A stretch of DNA of 64,000 nucleotides. It comes from Isoetes taiwanensis (taxonomy: Eukaryota > Streptophyta > Lycopodiopsida > Isoetales > Isoetaceae). Made by a program: the position numbers and the translations under genes. Of the stretch, positions 53,926-64,000 are shown piece after piece; the stretch's first letter is position 1; the number at the start of each line of letters is the position of its first letter. A model generated the notes under the pieces. The model ran no database searches, had not been told where the DNA came from, and saw only the letters and a program-made list of their open reading frames with translations. The stretch is from positions 2,844,557 through 2,908,556 of the forward strand of contig JAJEKV010000023.1 in the NCBI GenBank assembly GCA_021234155.1, read 5' to 3'.

Positions 53926-55330
53926 ACACGCCACCTAGGCTCCAACATGCCAAGGTGGCTCCAACATTCCAAATTCAAACATTAATGGCCAAAAAATGCC
54001 ATTTCTAATGAAATATTTATTAATGGTTTAATTGATCGCATGTGTTATTTTTTATTGTTCAAATGTTGTTCCCCTAGGATCTACCATTTGGCTCCGCACA
54101 TGCCACGTGGGCTCCAGCATGCCAAGGTGGCCAACTTGCCACGTGGGCTCCAACATGCCAAGGTGGCTCAAACATGCCACCTAGGCTCCAACATGCCAAG
54201 GTGGCCACGTGGGCTCCAACATGCCAAGGTGGCTCAAACACGCCACCTAGGCTCCAACATGCCAAGGTGGCTCAACCATGCAGGGATAGGTTCTATACGT
54301 ACAAAATTAAAATTCCTGACGTATAAAGTCAAAAAATACGTATTTTTTAATAAAATACGTATTTAACGTATTAAAACCTCGCCACGTAAAAAAAAAAAAT
54401 TTACGGCGTCGCCGAAAGCTTCGCGAAAGCGTGACGCGAAAATTTTTTCGCAGCGGCAACTTGAAAACCGCGTCAGATGCGAACAAAAAAAAAAAAAAAA
54501 AAATTTTTTTTCGCGTCGCCGAAACCTTCAGATCGCTGCGACGCCGAAAAATTTTCGCATGCTTTCAATGCTATTTTCGCGTGCATCCAGAAAAAAAAAA
54601 AAATTTTTTTTTTTTTATTTCGCGTACGCTGGAATTCTTTCAGATCGCGTCGACGAAAATACTTTCGTCTGCACGCAAAGATGAAGGTTTTCGCCGACGC
54701 GAATTTTATTTTATTTTTTTTTTTTATTTTTTTTTTTTTCACAGACGCTTTTTTCAAGCTTTACAGACGCTGCGAAATCTTCCTCCGACGGAATTTTTTT
54801 CTTGAAGTATTTTTACGTTTTATACGGCAAATATGTGTCGTATCATACAATTCATACGTATTCCGTATAAAACGTACAATGTATTGAACCTATCCCTGCA
54901 ACCATGCCACGTGGGCTCCAACACGCCAAGGTGGCCCAAACATGCCATCTAGGCTCCAACATGCCAAGGTGGCTCCAACATTCCAATTCAAGCATTGATG
55001 GCCTAATAATGTCTTTTCTAAATGAAATATTTTTCAATGGTTTAATCGATTTCATATGTTATTTTTAATGGTTCAAATGTTGTACCCCTAACATCCACCA
55101 TGCCACCTAGTTGGCTCAAACATGCCACGCCCACTCTAACATGCCACATTGGCTCAAGCATGCCACACGTGCTCCAACATGCCACCTAGGCTCCAACATG
55201 CCAAGGTGGCTCAAACATGCCACGTGGTCTTCAACATGCCACCGAACATGCCACCTAAGCTCCAACATGCCACCTGGGCTCCAACATGCCAAGGTGGCTC
55301 CACCATGCCACCTAGGGCTCCAACACACAC
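53926..55330. repeat. Minisatellite field with words ggctccaacatgccaaggtgg
   Basis: The motif accnnggctccaacatgcca, alternating with aaggtggctcaaacatgcc, repeats through 53,926-54,280, 54,899-54,990 and 55,085-55,325. A 130-bp non-repetitive spacer (53,960-54,090) is present again at 54,970-55,100, so a larger unit has been duplicated. The repetitive ORFs are by-products. Confidence 0.85.
54281..54898. mobile_element. hAT-like MITE with 8-bp target duplication
   Basis: The termini are CAGGGATAGGTTC at the left and its complement at 54,886-54,898. Beyond these, ctatacgtac and the complement of the right end stay similar. caaccatg flanks both sides (54,273-54,280 and 54,899-54,906). An 8-bp duplication and CAGGG ends are hallmarks of the hAT superfamily. 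The 618-bp interior has no transposase. It is made of long A/T runs and repeated cgcgtcgccgaa / cagatcgc words. Confidence 0.88.
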
Positions 55331-55334
55331 ACAC

Positions 55335-55432
55335 TCTCTATCTCTCTCCCCCTCTCTCTCTCTCCCCCCCCTCCCTCCCTCCCTCCCTCCCTCCTCCCTC
55401 CCTCCTCCCTCCCTCTCTCTCTCCCAAAGCCG
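55335..55432. repeat. CT/CCCT-rich tract
   Basis: Pyrimidine-only repeats (ctct, ccct, cctcc) immediately precede the start of the LINE at 55,433. A similar CT tract precedes the next LINE. Confidence 0.85.
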
Positions 55433-55479
55433 CCAACAAGAAGGTAACATGGAAAAGAGGAAAGGCATCATTGAAGAAT

Positions 55480-56530
55480 AGGAAGAGCGGGGAGGCCTTT
55501 AGAGTAGCAATATGGAATGTTAACCCGACTCACGGTAGAAAAGTGATCAACATGGAAGATTTGTTGCAAAATGTAGACATGATTTGTTTTATAGAAACTA
55601 AAGAACATGATTGGTTCGAGTTGCCAAGCTTATAGATAATTTTCATAATATATACTCAGTTAAAAATGCACGCTTTAAGCAGGGTGACTGTGGTAATGGA
55701 GGAGTTGCTTGTTATATTAGGAGCGAATTTAAACATGCGGTTGTAGGAGTTAAGAAGGATGTTAACAACGATTACATCCGGATATCAATACGAAGAGGGG
55801 AAGATATAATATATATGGCAGCTGCTTTACTTTGCACCACGCCATAAACAAGCATATGCAAATCTCAGATGCATCCGGTGATGATCCGTTTTATAATCTT
55901 GAGCAGGATATAATGGCATATCAGGAAAAAGGGCATGTTATTTTAACAGGGGACTTTAACGGTACCGTCTGAGAACATATCCAGCACTGGCGGCTTTTGT
56001 GGATGCGAGATGACCCATTGTGGCTTGAAGTCAAGATGAACATCAATCGAAATTAATGGCCAAAACGGACCTCTGGCAGATCAGATCATAACAAAGACAG
56101 AAGGCACTTTGCTGAATTTATGTAGTAGCTCAAATATGCGCATTTTAAATGGCATAGAAAGATTCCTGAGATCCGGAGGATGTACATGCGCATTGAGAAG
56201 CGTAGTGGATTACCTTATATGCGGAGAGGACACTATGAGGTTTGTGCGTAAACTTTGTTGTTATGGAAGAAAGAGTTGAATCAGATCATGCTCCCCGACT
56301 TTTTGCATACTGCGGTTGCAAGAAAGAAAGAACGATGTAAAATAGCGCCAAATATGTGGTATGACCACAAAAAGCTAAACAATATGAGCAATGTAACTGC
56401 ATTAGGTCTTTGGAAATCGAGCTGGCCGGAGGATGTGAATAGGCTAAATGAAAGCATTACCACCATTTTGCTAGAGTCTGGCACGCCAAATGCTTTGTTT
56501 CCAAGAGAGCTCTTAAAGGGCTGAAATGTA
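55480..56530 (+). pseudogene. LINE AP endonuclease, fragmented
   Basis: The first frame has FRVAIWNVNPTHGRKVINME and the catalytic Glu in ICFIETKEHDW. After frame breaks come CGNGGVACYIRSEFK and YIRISIRRGEDIIYMAAALL. GDFNG follows at about 55,951, and a damaged end contains SCTCALRSVVDYLI-like words near 56,190. Stops and shifts occur every 100-250 bp. Confidence 0.7.
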
Positions 56531-56699
56531 ATGCATGGTATGATGATGATCAGAAAATATGAAGAAGAAATATCAAATGGCCAAAGGAGAGCAACGGGCA
56601 TATGAAAAGAGAGTTGGTAAGGCTGGTTAGAAGGAAAAAAACGCATACCTCGGCGGTATGAGACAGAAGAGTTAGTCTTGAGAATACCTCAAAGAGCCA

Positions 56700-57960
56700 A
56701 AGAAATTCTGGAGTAAGATGAAGAAAACTAAACCGGCTGAAATCTCCATTGATGCAAACGAATTATGGAAGCATGTCCATTCGCTATATTTTGTGAAGGG
56801 CACAGGAGAAGTAGGAAGGGGAAAATCAGATTTGAGCATAACAAAGGAAGATGTGGCTGCTGGGATACAAAGGCTTGCAAATGGCAAAGCAAAGGATGCT
56901 CAAAATCTTGGGGCAGAATTATTAAAATGGGCCGATGATGAGATACTTACAGGGGGTAACTTCGCTTAACTTGGCATTAAGGCAAGGCTTCCCAAAAGCG
57001 TGGCAAATTAACCGTGTGGTGCCCATATGGAAAGGAGGAGACCCTGCAGAAGCAAACAATTACCGCACACTGATGATAAGCAGTTTGTTTTCAAAACTTT
57101 TTGCCTCCATTGTAGAAAGGAAATTAAGTGAATGGGCTGAAAAAGAGGATGTAAGAGCTGAAACACAAGCAGGTTTTAGAGCGCATGCATCCACTTTGAT
57201 CACCCGATCACAATCAAGGTGATTATGGATTCCGTGAAAGGCAAGAAGAAGCCGCTGTACATACCGCTTGTTGACTTTAAGAAGGCTTTTGATAAGGTGC
57301 CCGTGAGACAAATTATGGCAAATTAATGGAGCGTATAAAAAGTGCCAACTGAGATAAGGGAGGCAAGTGAGAACACTATACGAAGAAGATGCATAAAGTT
57401 TTGTCATTTCCTTTTTCTCTTGATGTATCAGATACAATTGCAAGTAATATAGGGGTTAAACAAGGCTGCCCGCTTTCACCAACCTTGTTTGGATTATTTA
57501 TTGACAGTTTAGATGATTGGCTCAAAATAAATGGAGGAGCTGGAACAGAGATACATGGCTACATGATAAAACCGCTAATGTATCTTTGATGATGTGGTTA
57601 TCTTTGCCAGATCACCTGAGCAAATGCAGCAACATTTGAATGCTTTGTCAAGTTTCTGTGAGCATACTGACATGCAGGTAAACCTGGACAAGACAAAGAT
57701 TATGGCAGTAGGAATCCTTAAGCAGGCATGCTTTCACTTTAATGGGATGGAGGTTCAGACTTGTGATTCTTACAAATACTTAGGTCTTGAAATTCATAGA
57801 AACCACAGGTGGAATGCATGCATAACGCAAAGAGTGGAAGGTGGACTCAAAGCATTGTATAGTTTGCAGAGCCTAAGCAGGAGAATACATTTATGGTCGT
57901 GGCCCCTGAAAATTAAACTTTTCTTTGTATTGGTACGCATGAGTGTTGTACGGATGTGAA
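56700..57960 (+). pseudogene. LINE reverse transcriptase
   Basis: From LSITKEDVAAGIQRLANGKA the RT proceeds through INRVVPIWKGGDPAEANNYR and SSLFSKLFASIVERKLSEWA. A damaged motif A follows (VDFKKAFDKV in another frame near 57,270). Then come IGVKQGCPLSPTLFGLFIDS (motif B), a broken motif C near 57,585 where LYADD is expected, and MQVNLDKTKIMAVGI with DSYKYLGLEIHRNHRW. At least four frame breaks. Confidence 0.82.
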
Positions 57961-58800
57961 GCTTGGGGCCAAGTTTACCTAAAGGGTTATGGGAAGATAT
58001 AGAGCATGTCTTGAAGAAATTTCGGGCGGGAAATAGGTGTGAAAATGCAAACACCATACCCAATGCTACTAGCAGAGTGTGGTTTAATGCCAATGGAAGG
58101 AGAAGCAATGGTAAGGTGCATTAGGTATGTCAAAAGATTACATAAACAAAATGAGAAACGGATCCCATACAAGGCAATGCAGGCAAGTAGTGAAAATGGA
58201 TGGTATGCTGATGTGAAAAGCTGGCTTGGCAGATGGGGCATATCCCTGGATGAGGCGCTGCTATATGACGGAGATATCAGATACTGGATAAAATTGAAAG
58301 TGGTTGATAAGTTATGGGAAAATCCACATACTAAGATGGATATATATCATTCTCAGATGAATCCATACTTGACACAGGCTAGGCACTTGCAGGAAAACAT
58401 TTCAATAGGGAAAAGGCATGCGATCGGTAGAATCGAGACTTAGCTCACATAGACTTGGAGTAGAAACTGGCCGTTGGTTTAAGATACCTAGGGAGGAAAC
58501 CCATGCAAGGCTTGTGGGAGTGCGTAACGTGAGGATGAGCGTCATGTGTTGATCGAAAGTGCCCGCATATGAGTTGTTCTGCGCACATCAAATTAAAGTG
58601 AATAGCCTAACACAATTGTTTGAGCTAGATGCAAACCTAGTTGGGGTTTTTATTATTGAATTGTTACATTGTAGGGAAACATGTATTAAACAATTAGAAA
58701 ATATGGTATTTGGGAGTGAGGAAGAGAATGATTGGGAGGAGAGAGCTGAGGAAGCCCTTGAGGAGGATTCCTCGATTATATGATGTAAGAATTTGAAACG
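57961..58800 (+). pseudogene. LINE C-terminal domain and 3' UTR
   Basis: The frame 58,039-58,443 begins MQTPYPMLLAECGLMPMEGE and has YVKRLHKQNEKRIPYKAM and WYADVKSWLGRWGISLDEAL, matching the LINE at 61.6-61.9 kb. A decayed Cys/His end (YELFCAHQIKVNSLTQLFEL) runs to the TGA at 58,781. The function of this domain is presumably RNA or DNA binding. Confidence 0.7.
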
Positions 58801-58830
58801 TCTTATAGACCTTAGAGGTCTCTGCAGACG

Positions 58831-59006
<176 letters not shown>

Positions 59007-59032
59007 GGGTTTTGGGCTTAGTTGTGCGCTAG

Positions 59033-60270
59033 TTGGGCGATGGGAAACCTAAGAAAATCGATACATCCAACAAGCAAATCGATCTATCACAGGCTGGCAC
59101 AGGTGATGGTTTCAATAGCGGACCCACAGGGACATCAAAAGCAACAGTTTCTCTGAAACAAGCAAAGGATGCTGCCAGTACAATGGTGACAGGAGCTAGA
59201 AATAAAATAAAAAAAATACAAAGGGAAAATGTTTTCATGCATGAGCCGGTGCTTCCGATACGGATATTCCGTGATCCTGAGGAAAGCCCCGACATGCCGA
59301 TTTGAAAGCATATGTGAACCCGGTTGCGATGAGATAAGCCCATCTATCGGATTTCACCGAGCTTCAAAAAATACTTGGCAAGAAATGGGATTGGGCAAAT
59401 TCCGGTCGCAATAAGCCCAAATTCTTTGGGATCGATTTGATAATACAAAAGCGATGGGGCGACATTTCCGGTGCAAGCCCACCGCTGGGATGTATCGACC
59501 GCACAAAGGGAGTGCCCCCTGCGTTTTGCCCACCGATTACATATGGAACACAAGCTGCATCAGGGATGAGTTTTGACAGTACATCAAGTTTCCTGTATCA
59601 AATGTTATCTGAGATCTCTGCCTCACACAATTTGATGATGAAGATATTGGAAATTATGGAGTACTCCAAAAAAGAAGCTGCAATCAGGGCTTGAACTTAT
59701 GCAAGGTATGACTGAATCACTCCAATCATTAAGGGCAGAAAACATTTCAATTAGGCAGGATATAGCAAAGATGAAGGAAAATGCAAGCAAAGGGGGTATA
59801 CAACAGGCTTATATGGGAGATGAAGAAGGCGAAAGTATGGCAGAGGTCATCAATAAACTAAATAATCGAATGGACAATGTCCTGGAACAGCAAGAACGAT
59901 AGCAAAAAGCACTAAATTTGAGGTTTGTGGGGATAGCGGAAAGGGACCATGAAAATACAAGAGAAGAGGCCAAAAGAATTTTGACTCAGAAGCTCCAAAT
60001 TCAAGAACCTGGTATGGTTGATGCATTTAGAGTAGGTCGACCATCTGAAAAAGCGAGAAATATTGTGGTCAAATTTGCCAGCAGGGAACACTGATCCCAG
60101 GTTCTGCAAAAAAGGGCTGAGCTACGAGGAGAAAAGATATGGATAAATGAGGATTTAACAAAAGCACAAATGATAATGAGGCAAGGGGAGATCCAGAAAA
60201 TGAAGGAGGCCAGACAAAATGGACAACGCGCATATTGGAAAGGAGGCAAAGTAGTGATAGAAGATCGCGA
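59033..60270 (+). pseudogene. LINE ORF1-like protein with coiled coil
   Basis: An ATG at 59,039 follows the leader and reads DTSNKQIDLSQAGTGDG. A middle region in shifted frames has SFLYQMLSEISASHNLMMKI. A heptad-rich coiled coil follows (LQSLRAENISIRQDIAKMKE and AEVINKLNNRMDNVLEQQER). A folded part contains NLRFVGIAERDHENTREEAK, DAFRVGRPSEKARNIVVKFA and KIWINEDLTKAQMIMRQGE. The order coiled coil, RRM-like fold, C-terminal domain is that of LINE ORF1 chaperones. Stops at 59,693, 59,900 and others break it. Confidence 0.65.
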
Positions 60271-60284
60271 ATAGGAATTTGCGA

Positions 60285-61512
60285 CCATCAGGTTATGTGC
60301 ATGGAATATAAATGGCCTGGACATAACCAAGATAAAGTCATTAGAAACTGAAAACTGGGATATTATTTTCTTTATGGAAACACATGAACATGAAGAACAT
60401 AGCTTGCCAGATCTACCAGGTTTTATATGTATAGATTCCGTTTAGTTTAAAAAGGGCTGGAGACTGAGGGGCTTTGGGGGCATTGCCTGCTACTGCAGAA
60501 CAACATTAGCACAATTGGTTAGAAGGACTGAGAAATAGTCCTCCAAACAGACTCTATGGGTGGAGTTAGTAAGGGCAGGCCGAAGGTTGTTTGCTGGAGG
60601 ATGCTATTTCCCACCTCGTGAGTCACCAATTTATGACTGATATGATCTAGACAGGGATGACCCATTCTTTCATCTAGAGCAGGATATATTAGAGATAATG
60701 AACCTTGGGGAAGTAATTCTAGTAGGAGATTTCAATGGTCGCATAGCAAATAAACAAGCGAATATGGTTGGCACGTCCAAGGAGACAATTTGGCTAGAAA
60801 TGCTAGATGAAGAAGAGATAGGCAAAGCTGGATGGGGAAGAAATACTGAAGACACTTATGAATATGTTACCCCTCAAGGAGGACACTTATTGAGTATGTG
60901 TGGGGGATTGGGCCTAGTTGTATATAATGAAATTGCCAAATATCCTCTCTCAGGAAAATGCACGTCAGTTGGCTCGGTGAAAACAGGCTCGAGCATGGTG
61001 GATTACCTGGTCGCTGGGGAACACTCAATAGAAACAATACGACTTTTACATCGGAGACTGCCCGGAGTCAGATCATATGCCGCTAATCTTTGAGCTACAA
61101 CTCCTGAGCAAGTTGAATCACATGGTACCGGGTAAGAGTTATACCTCGCTTTCTTTTGATTTTCACAAAGCAAAGATGTACATGGATCTACGTGAACATA
61201 AAGTTAAAAACGTGCAATGGCCAGAAAAAGCTAGTGATATAGATGCCAAGCTTAGTGCAATCTTGCCAGATGCTGCAAAGGAGTGTTTTAGCTCTTTTCG
61301 AAGAGCCCAGAGGCTGCCATGTAACCATTAGTTTGATAATGAATGCAAGCAGTTGCGGAAGTTATATAAAGAAGCTAAGGGATATGATGTTGGAAAGGAG
61401 AAAAACCTATATGAAAATGATAAGAAAGAAAAAGAGAGAATACATAGCAGTAAGGCAATTGGAAATGGTAGACATGATAATAAAGGACCCGAAAAAATTC
61501 TGGAGTAAGTTA
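60285..61512 (+). pseudogene. LINE AP endonuclease and start of the RT linker
   Basis: The endonuclease reads IRLCAWNINGLDITKIKSLE, the catalytic Glu in IIFFMETHEHEEHS, GFGGIACYCRTTLAQLVR, VILVGDFNGRIANK and VYNEIAKYPLSGKC with SSMVDYLVAGEHS. The final SDH motif lies at the frame break (61,070), where GVRSYAANL is read in place of an SDHMP-type word. The linker ends KDPKKFWSKL, the usual lead into the RT, and is cut there. Confidence 0.78.
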
Positions 61513-61561
61513 GTCTCATTCTCCGTCTCGTCACTCCACAGACTCTACACACTCTAAAGTC

Positions 61562-62010
61562 TCAGTATACCATATACCACCTACCGAACTCCACGTCCAA
61601 GTGATGCGCACTTAGTCGCATTCTACAGATGGCATGCCTCTTTTTTAGAGATATATCAGCATTAAGATATTGTGCAGCCTGCAGCGCGGGATTCTTGATC
61701 TCCCTGTAGCATTGCATTTTAGTCCCTGGGCTATGCCAGGTACGCATCAGTATGCATTCCTCAACCCATTCACGGATTCTCTTCTTGTTTTGTGCTAGGT
61801 CCTCAATTCTAATCCCCCATTTACGCATCCAAACCAATCCATCAGCGTACCATCCTGTGTAAAAGGTTGCCCTTTGTGCCAAGCGCGGATAGTCATTATC
61901 ATGCGTCTCTCCCAATTTATTGAGGTATGTAAGGTATCGGCATAGTGCTTCCCCTTCAAGCTGTCACATGCCACTTTCTACTAATATCATTTCATAGGGT
62001 GTCTGGGTTT
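61562..62010 (-). pseudogene. LINE C-terminal domain
   Basis: The minus-strand frame reads NDYPRLAQRATFYTGWYADG, WMRKWGIRIEDLAQNKKRIR and KKRHAICRMRLSAHHLDVEF, matching the plus-strand LINE at 58.2-58.45 kb. It is separated from the RT ORF by a frame break around 61,930-62,010. Confidence 0.72.
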
Positions 62011-62835
62011 TCACACCCAACTCACTATGAAGAAACTTTTTAGCACTTTTTCAATTTTTTTCCACCCATCCAGAGACAAGCCAGGCCCCCATACCTCACA
62101 GCCATATAAAACCATTGATTGGACTAAAGCTAGGAAGAGCATTTTTTTTAGGCTGAATCTATAGATCTCACCCTTTGCACACCTTCTTTGCATAGCAAAG
62201 AGGGCTTTAACCCCCCCATTCATCCTTTGGTCCACTGTTCTATTCCACATGTAACTTTTATCCACTATCAATCCAAGGTATTTATATTCTTTCACAATCT
62301 CCACCAGATGTTCTCCGTAAGTGAATGCATAGCCATCATCTACTATAGTGCCAAAGATCATTATCTTGGTTTTGTTCAAATTCACCTGCATGCCCGTGGT
62401 AGCACAGAAAGCCTCAAGGACCCTTAGATGTCTTTGCATGCCTTTGCAACCTCTAGACAACAGCACTATATCATCCGCATAGAGGAGCAGTGATATTACA
62501 TATCCTGCAAGCATCATACCGTCTCCTCCCAGAGACACAATCCAGTTTTCCAGGTCATCAATAAATATACCAAACAGGGTAGGAGACAAGGGACAGCCTT
62601 GCTTAACTCCCATATTACTATGAACTTGTGTTCTACAAGATTCAAAATATGGCGAAGATAGTTGAACAACTACCTTATCATACAACATTTTGACAGCTTC
62701 TCTTAATGGCACAGGTATTCCCACACGGTCCATTGCCTTCCATAGATTCTCTCTGTCCACCATATCAAAGGCTTTAGTATAGTCTACAAAACATGCAAAT
62801 AGAGGCTTTCGGGTCCCCTTCACAGTATCAATCAT
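62011..62835 (-). CDS. LINE reverse transcriptase core, open
   Basis: An open frame holds motif A in FACFVDYTKAFDMVDRENLW, motif B in NMGVKQGCPLSPTLFGIFID and motif C in LLLYADDIVLLSRGCK with both aspartates. It continues MQVNLNKTKIMIFGTI and VEIVKEYKYLGLIVDKSYMW, then SMVLYGCEVWGPGLSLDGWK. The fingers and the palm's first part (62,840-63,060) are in other frames (RCTTDHLVTLRA region, SNLFAKLFANIIERK-like words). Active-site residues are intact, but the ORF is only part of the polyprotein. Confidence 0.85.
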   Translation of the reverse strand: MIDTVKGTRKPLFACFVDYTKAFDMVDRENLWKAMDRVGIPVPLREAVKMLYDKVVVQLSSPYFESCRTQVHSNMGVKQGCPLSPTLFGIFIDDLENWIVSLGGDGMMLAGYVISLLLYADDIVLLSRGCKGMQRHLRVLEAFCATTGMQVNLNKTKIMIFGTIVDDGYAFTYGEHLVEIVKEYKYLGLIVDKSYMWNRTVDQRMNGGVKALFAMQRRCAKGEIYRFSLKKMLFLALVQSMVLYGCEVWGPGLSLDGWKKIEKVLKSFFIVSWV

Positions 62836-63043
62836 TGCTCTGAGAGTTACTAGATGATCGGTTGTGCATCTTTTTGGTTTAAAACCAGCTCGCCCTCAAG
62901 CCCGCACCCCTTCCTTCTCTGCCCAGTCACTTATCTTGCGCTCAATGATATTAGCAAATAATTTAGCAAAAAGATTACTTACCATTATCATGCGGTAGTT
63001 ACTGGAGTCTCTCTCGTCACCGACTTTATATATGGGAACCACT

Positions 63044-63475
63044 CTATTTATTTGCCAGGTCGGCAGGAACCTCCCCAGCCCATTTAAGCATTTCGGCTAA
63101 TAAGCCTAAATTATCAGCAGCTTTTCCATTTGCCAGCTTAGTAATTCCTTTTGACACTTCATCCAAAGTGAATTGCATATTACAGCTTGCCATAGTGTTT
63201 CCCCCGGAGGCCCCTTCGACATTATATAATTTGTGCACTTGTTTAAGCAAGGCATTAACATCTAGAAGAGAAGTCCTCTTTGATGCTTCCTTCATCTTCT
63301 TCCAGAACTTCCTGGGTTCTTTGATCAATTTTAAAACAAAATCTTCTTGTTTTAGCTTCAAAAATGCCCTTTTCTTACTACTCGTCAGGTACTTAAATTC
63401 TCGAATGAGTTTCTCCCTCTCTGACCCATGTGCTTGCTTATATTGGTTCTGCGCATTCTGCATCAAACCAGCCAT
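63044..63475 (-). pseudogene. LINE linker and RT N-terminus
   Basis: The frame reads MAGLMQNAQNQYKQAHGSER, LIKEPRKFWKKMKEASKRTS and FTLDEVSKGITKLANGKAAD, corresponding to the linker and first RT words of the other LINEs. It ends at a stop near 63,044 within the palm. Confidence 0.75.
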
Positions 63476-63995
63476 TGCAAGGGAGTCCCTTTATCCTGCG
63501 GTGCGAGACAAAGCATTTCTGCACTATATCAACAAGCATAGAGGTCAACACCTCGCCCATACTCCTGACATCTGATGGCCAAGCTGTATTCAGAATCTGA
63601 TCTTTGCACATTTGCTCATATAATTCACACTTATTATAATTAAGATAGATATACGGATTTCTACCTTGTACCTTTGATTTTTGCCTGGCTCCATGAAACT
63701 TCAGATGGGCAATGATTGGAGCATGATCCGATTCAGCGTGCTTATCCGTTACTACAAAGGAGCATATATTTTCTGCAAAAGCGGGCGAGGCAATAAAGTA
63801 ATCAACTACGCTACTCCCCTTGCAGGTACATCTTCCTGTACCAGGAAACCTGTTAGTACCATTGTAAATTGCTAAGCTTAAGCCACTGCAAAAGTTCAGA
63901 AGATGATGCCCCATAGCTGTTGGCCACTTATCCATATCTAGTGATTTTCTGGCCCATCCTGATAGCTCTAGCTCAAAATCGTCCATGTGTTCCAT
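63438..63995 (-). CDS. LINE AP endonuclease, C-terminal part
   Basis: An open frame from the window edge contains LLNFCSGLSLAIYNGTNRFP, KGSSVVDYFIASPAFAENI and the catalytic Asp-His pair in HAESDHAPIIAHLKFHG. It then continues into a linker with FVSHRRIKGLPCNGWFDAEC. The N-terminal endonuclease motifs lie beyond the window. A frame change near 63,470 joins it to the RT linker. Confidence 0.8.
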   Translation of the reverse strand: MEHMDDFELELSGWARKSLDMDKWPTAMGHHLLNFCSGLSLAIYNGTNRFPGTGRCTCKGSSVVDYFIASPAFAENICSFVVTDKHAESDHAPIIAHLKFHGARQKSKVQGRNPYIYLNYNKCELYEQMCKDQILNTAWPSDVRSMGEVLTSMLVDIVQKCFVSHRRIKGLPCNGWFDAECAEPI

Positions 63996-64000
63996 GCATA

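Larger units (their letters stand above)
61513..64000 (-). mobile_element. LINE (non-L1) on the minus strand, running off the window
   Basis: Endonuclease end, RT and C-terminal region in order from 64,000 downwards. It is cut inside the C-terminal Cys-rich motif (CRVCGVTR at about 61,545) where it meets the plus-strand LINE. Its RT active site is well kept. It is the best-preserved of the three LINEs at this end. Confidence 0.82.

Noticed and set aside
54040-54366. Repeated-peptide ORFs (LQHAKVA units)
   Set aside because: In-frame translation of a minisatellite whose unit length happens to keep frame. No start context or domain.
54431-54887. Phe/Lys/Arg-rich ORFs on both strands
   Set aside because: They lie in the A/T runs and repeats of the hAT-like MITE and have no transposase motif.

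Overview
The window is eukaryotic nuclear DNA from a land plant. It holds plant-type L1 LINEs with a DUF4283-like ORF1, Ty3/gypsy and Ty1/copia elements primed by initiator-Met tRNA, a hAT-type MITE, and spliced gene fragments with GT/AG borders. The density of nested and decayed elements, and gene families I remember from seed-free plants, suggest a large-genome fern or a relative; that placement is inference. No intact conventional host gene is visible. Bacterial-style operons, rRNA, tRNA and CRISPR arrays are absent as far as I can see.

Layout. 0-7 kb: an ORF tail of unknown function, a decayed FANCL (Fanconi anaemia E3 ligase) gene on the minus strand, a LINE/SINE-like poly(A) end, and a frameshifted minus-strand gene with a zinc-finger-like end. 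7-12 kb: an L1 LINE truncated at both ends, then a broken Ulp1/C48 protease gene, then a striking set of nested palindromes. 12.6-17.3 kb: a decayed minus-strand transposase-like gene split by a CCACAC/GTGGTG block and an unknown ORF. 17.3-22.6 kb: a gypsy protease fragment, then a second gypsy element with a putative 5' LTR, gag, RT and RNase H. 22.6-24.4 kb: an L1 3' fragment with a 16-bp target duplication, and candidate host exons.

24,420-38,877 is one LTR retrotransposon of about 14.5 kb. It has 1.63-1.65 kb LTRs, a 5-bp target duplication (TGACC), PBS, PPT and a Ty3/gypsy chromovirus pol ending in a chromodomain. It is nested in the 3' end of an L1 LINE. Its long leader between the 5' LTR and gag carries a minus-strand LINE fragment, a gene ending in a clear histone H3 fold and beginning with an H3-like MARTKQT tail, three dyads spaced about 200 bp apart with compensatory base changes, and a second unknown ORF behind a TATA box. 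The H3-carrying chromovirus is the most notable thing in the window.

38.9-46.5 kb: the rest of the L1 host, possible host exons, another L1 3' fragment fused to an FCP1-like phosphatase domain, and an element whose terminus matches the one at 17.2 kb but which carries a different gene. 46.5-52.0 kb: a young Ty1/copia element with nearly identical LTRs and GTGTT target duplication. 52-55.3 kb: a decayed gag and a minisatellite field holding a hAT-like MITE with an 8-bp target duplication. 55.4-64 kb: three LINEs of a non-L1 type, the last two meeting head-on near 61.5 kb.

In this copy the genes do not work together as a pathway. The window is a stack of insertions. The one plausible functional ensemble is the ancestral chromovirus, which would have coded Gag, Pol with a histone-reading chromodomain, an H3-like histone and one more accessory protein. 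All of these are broken here.
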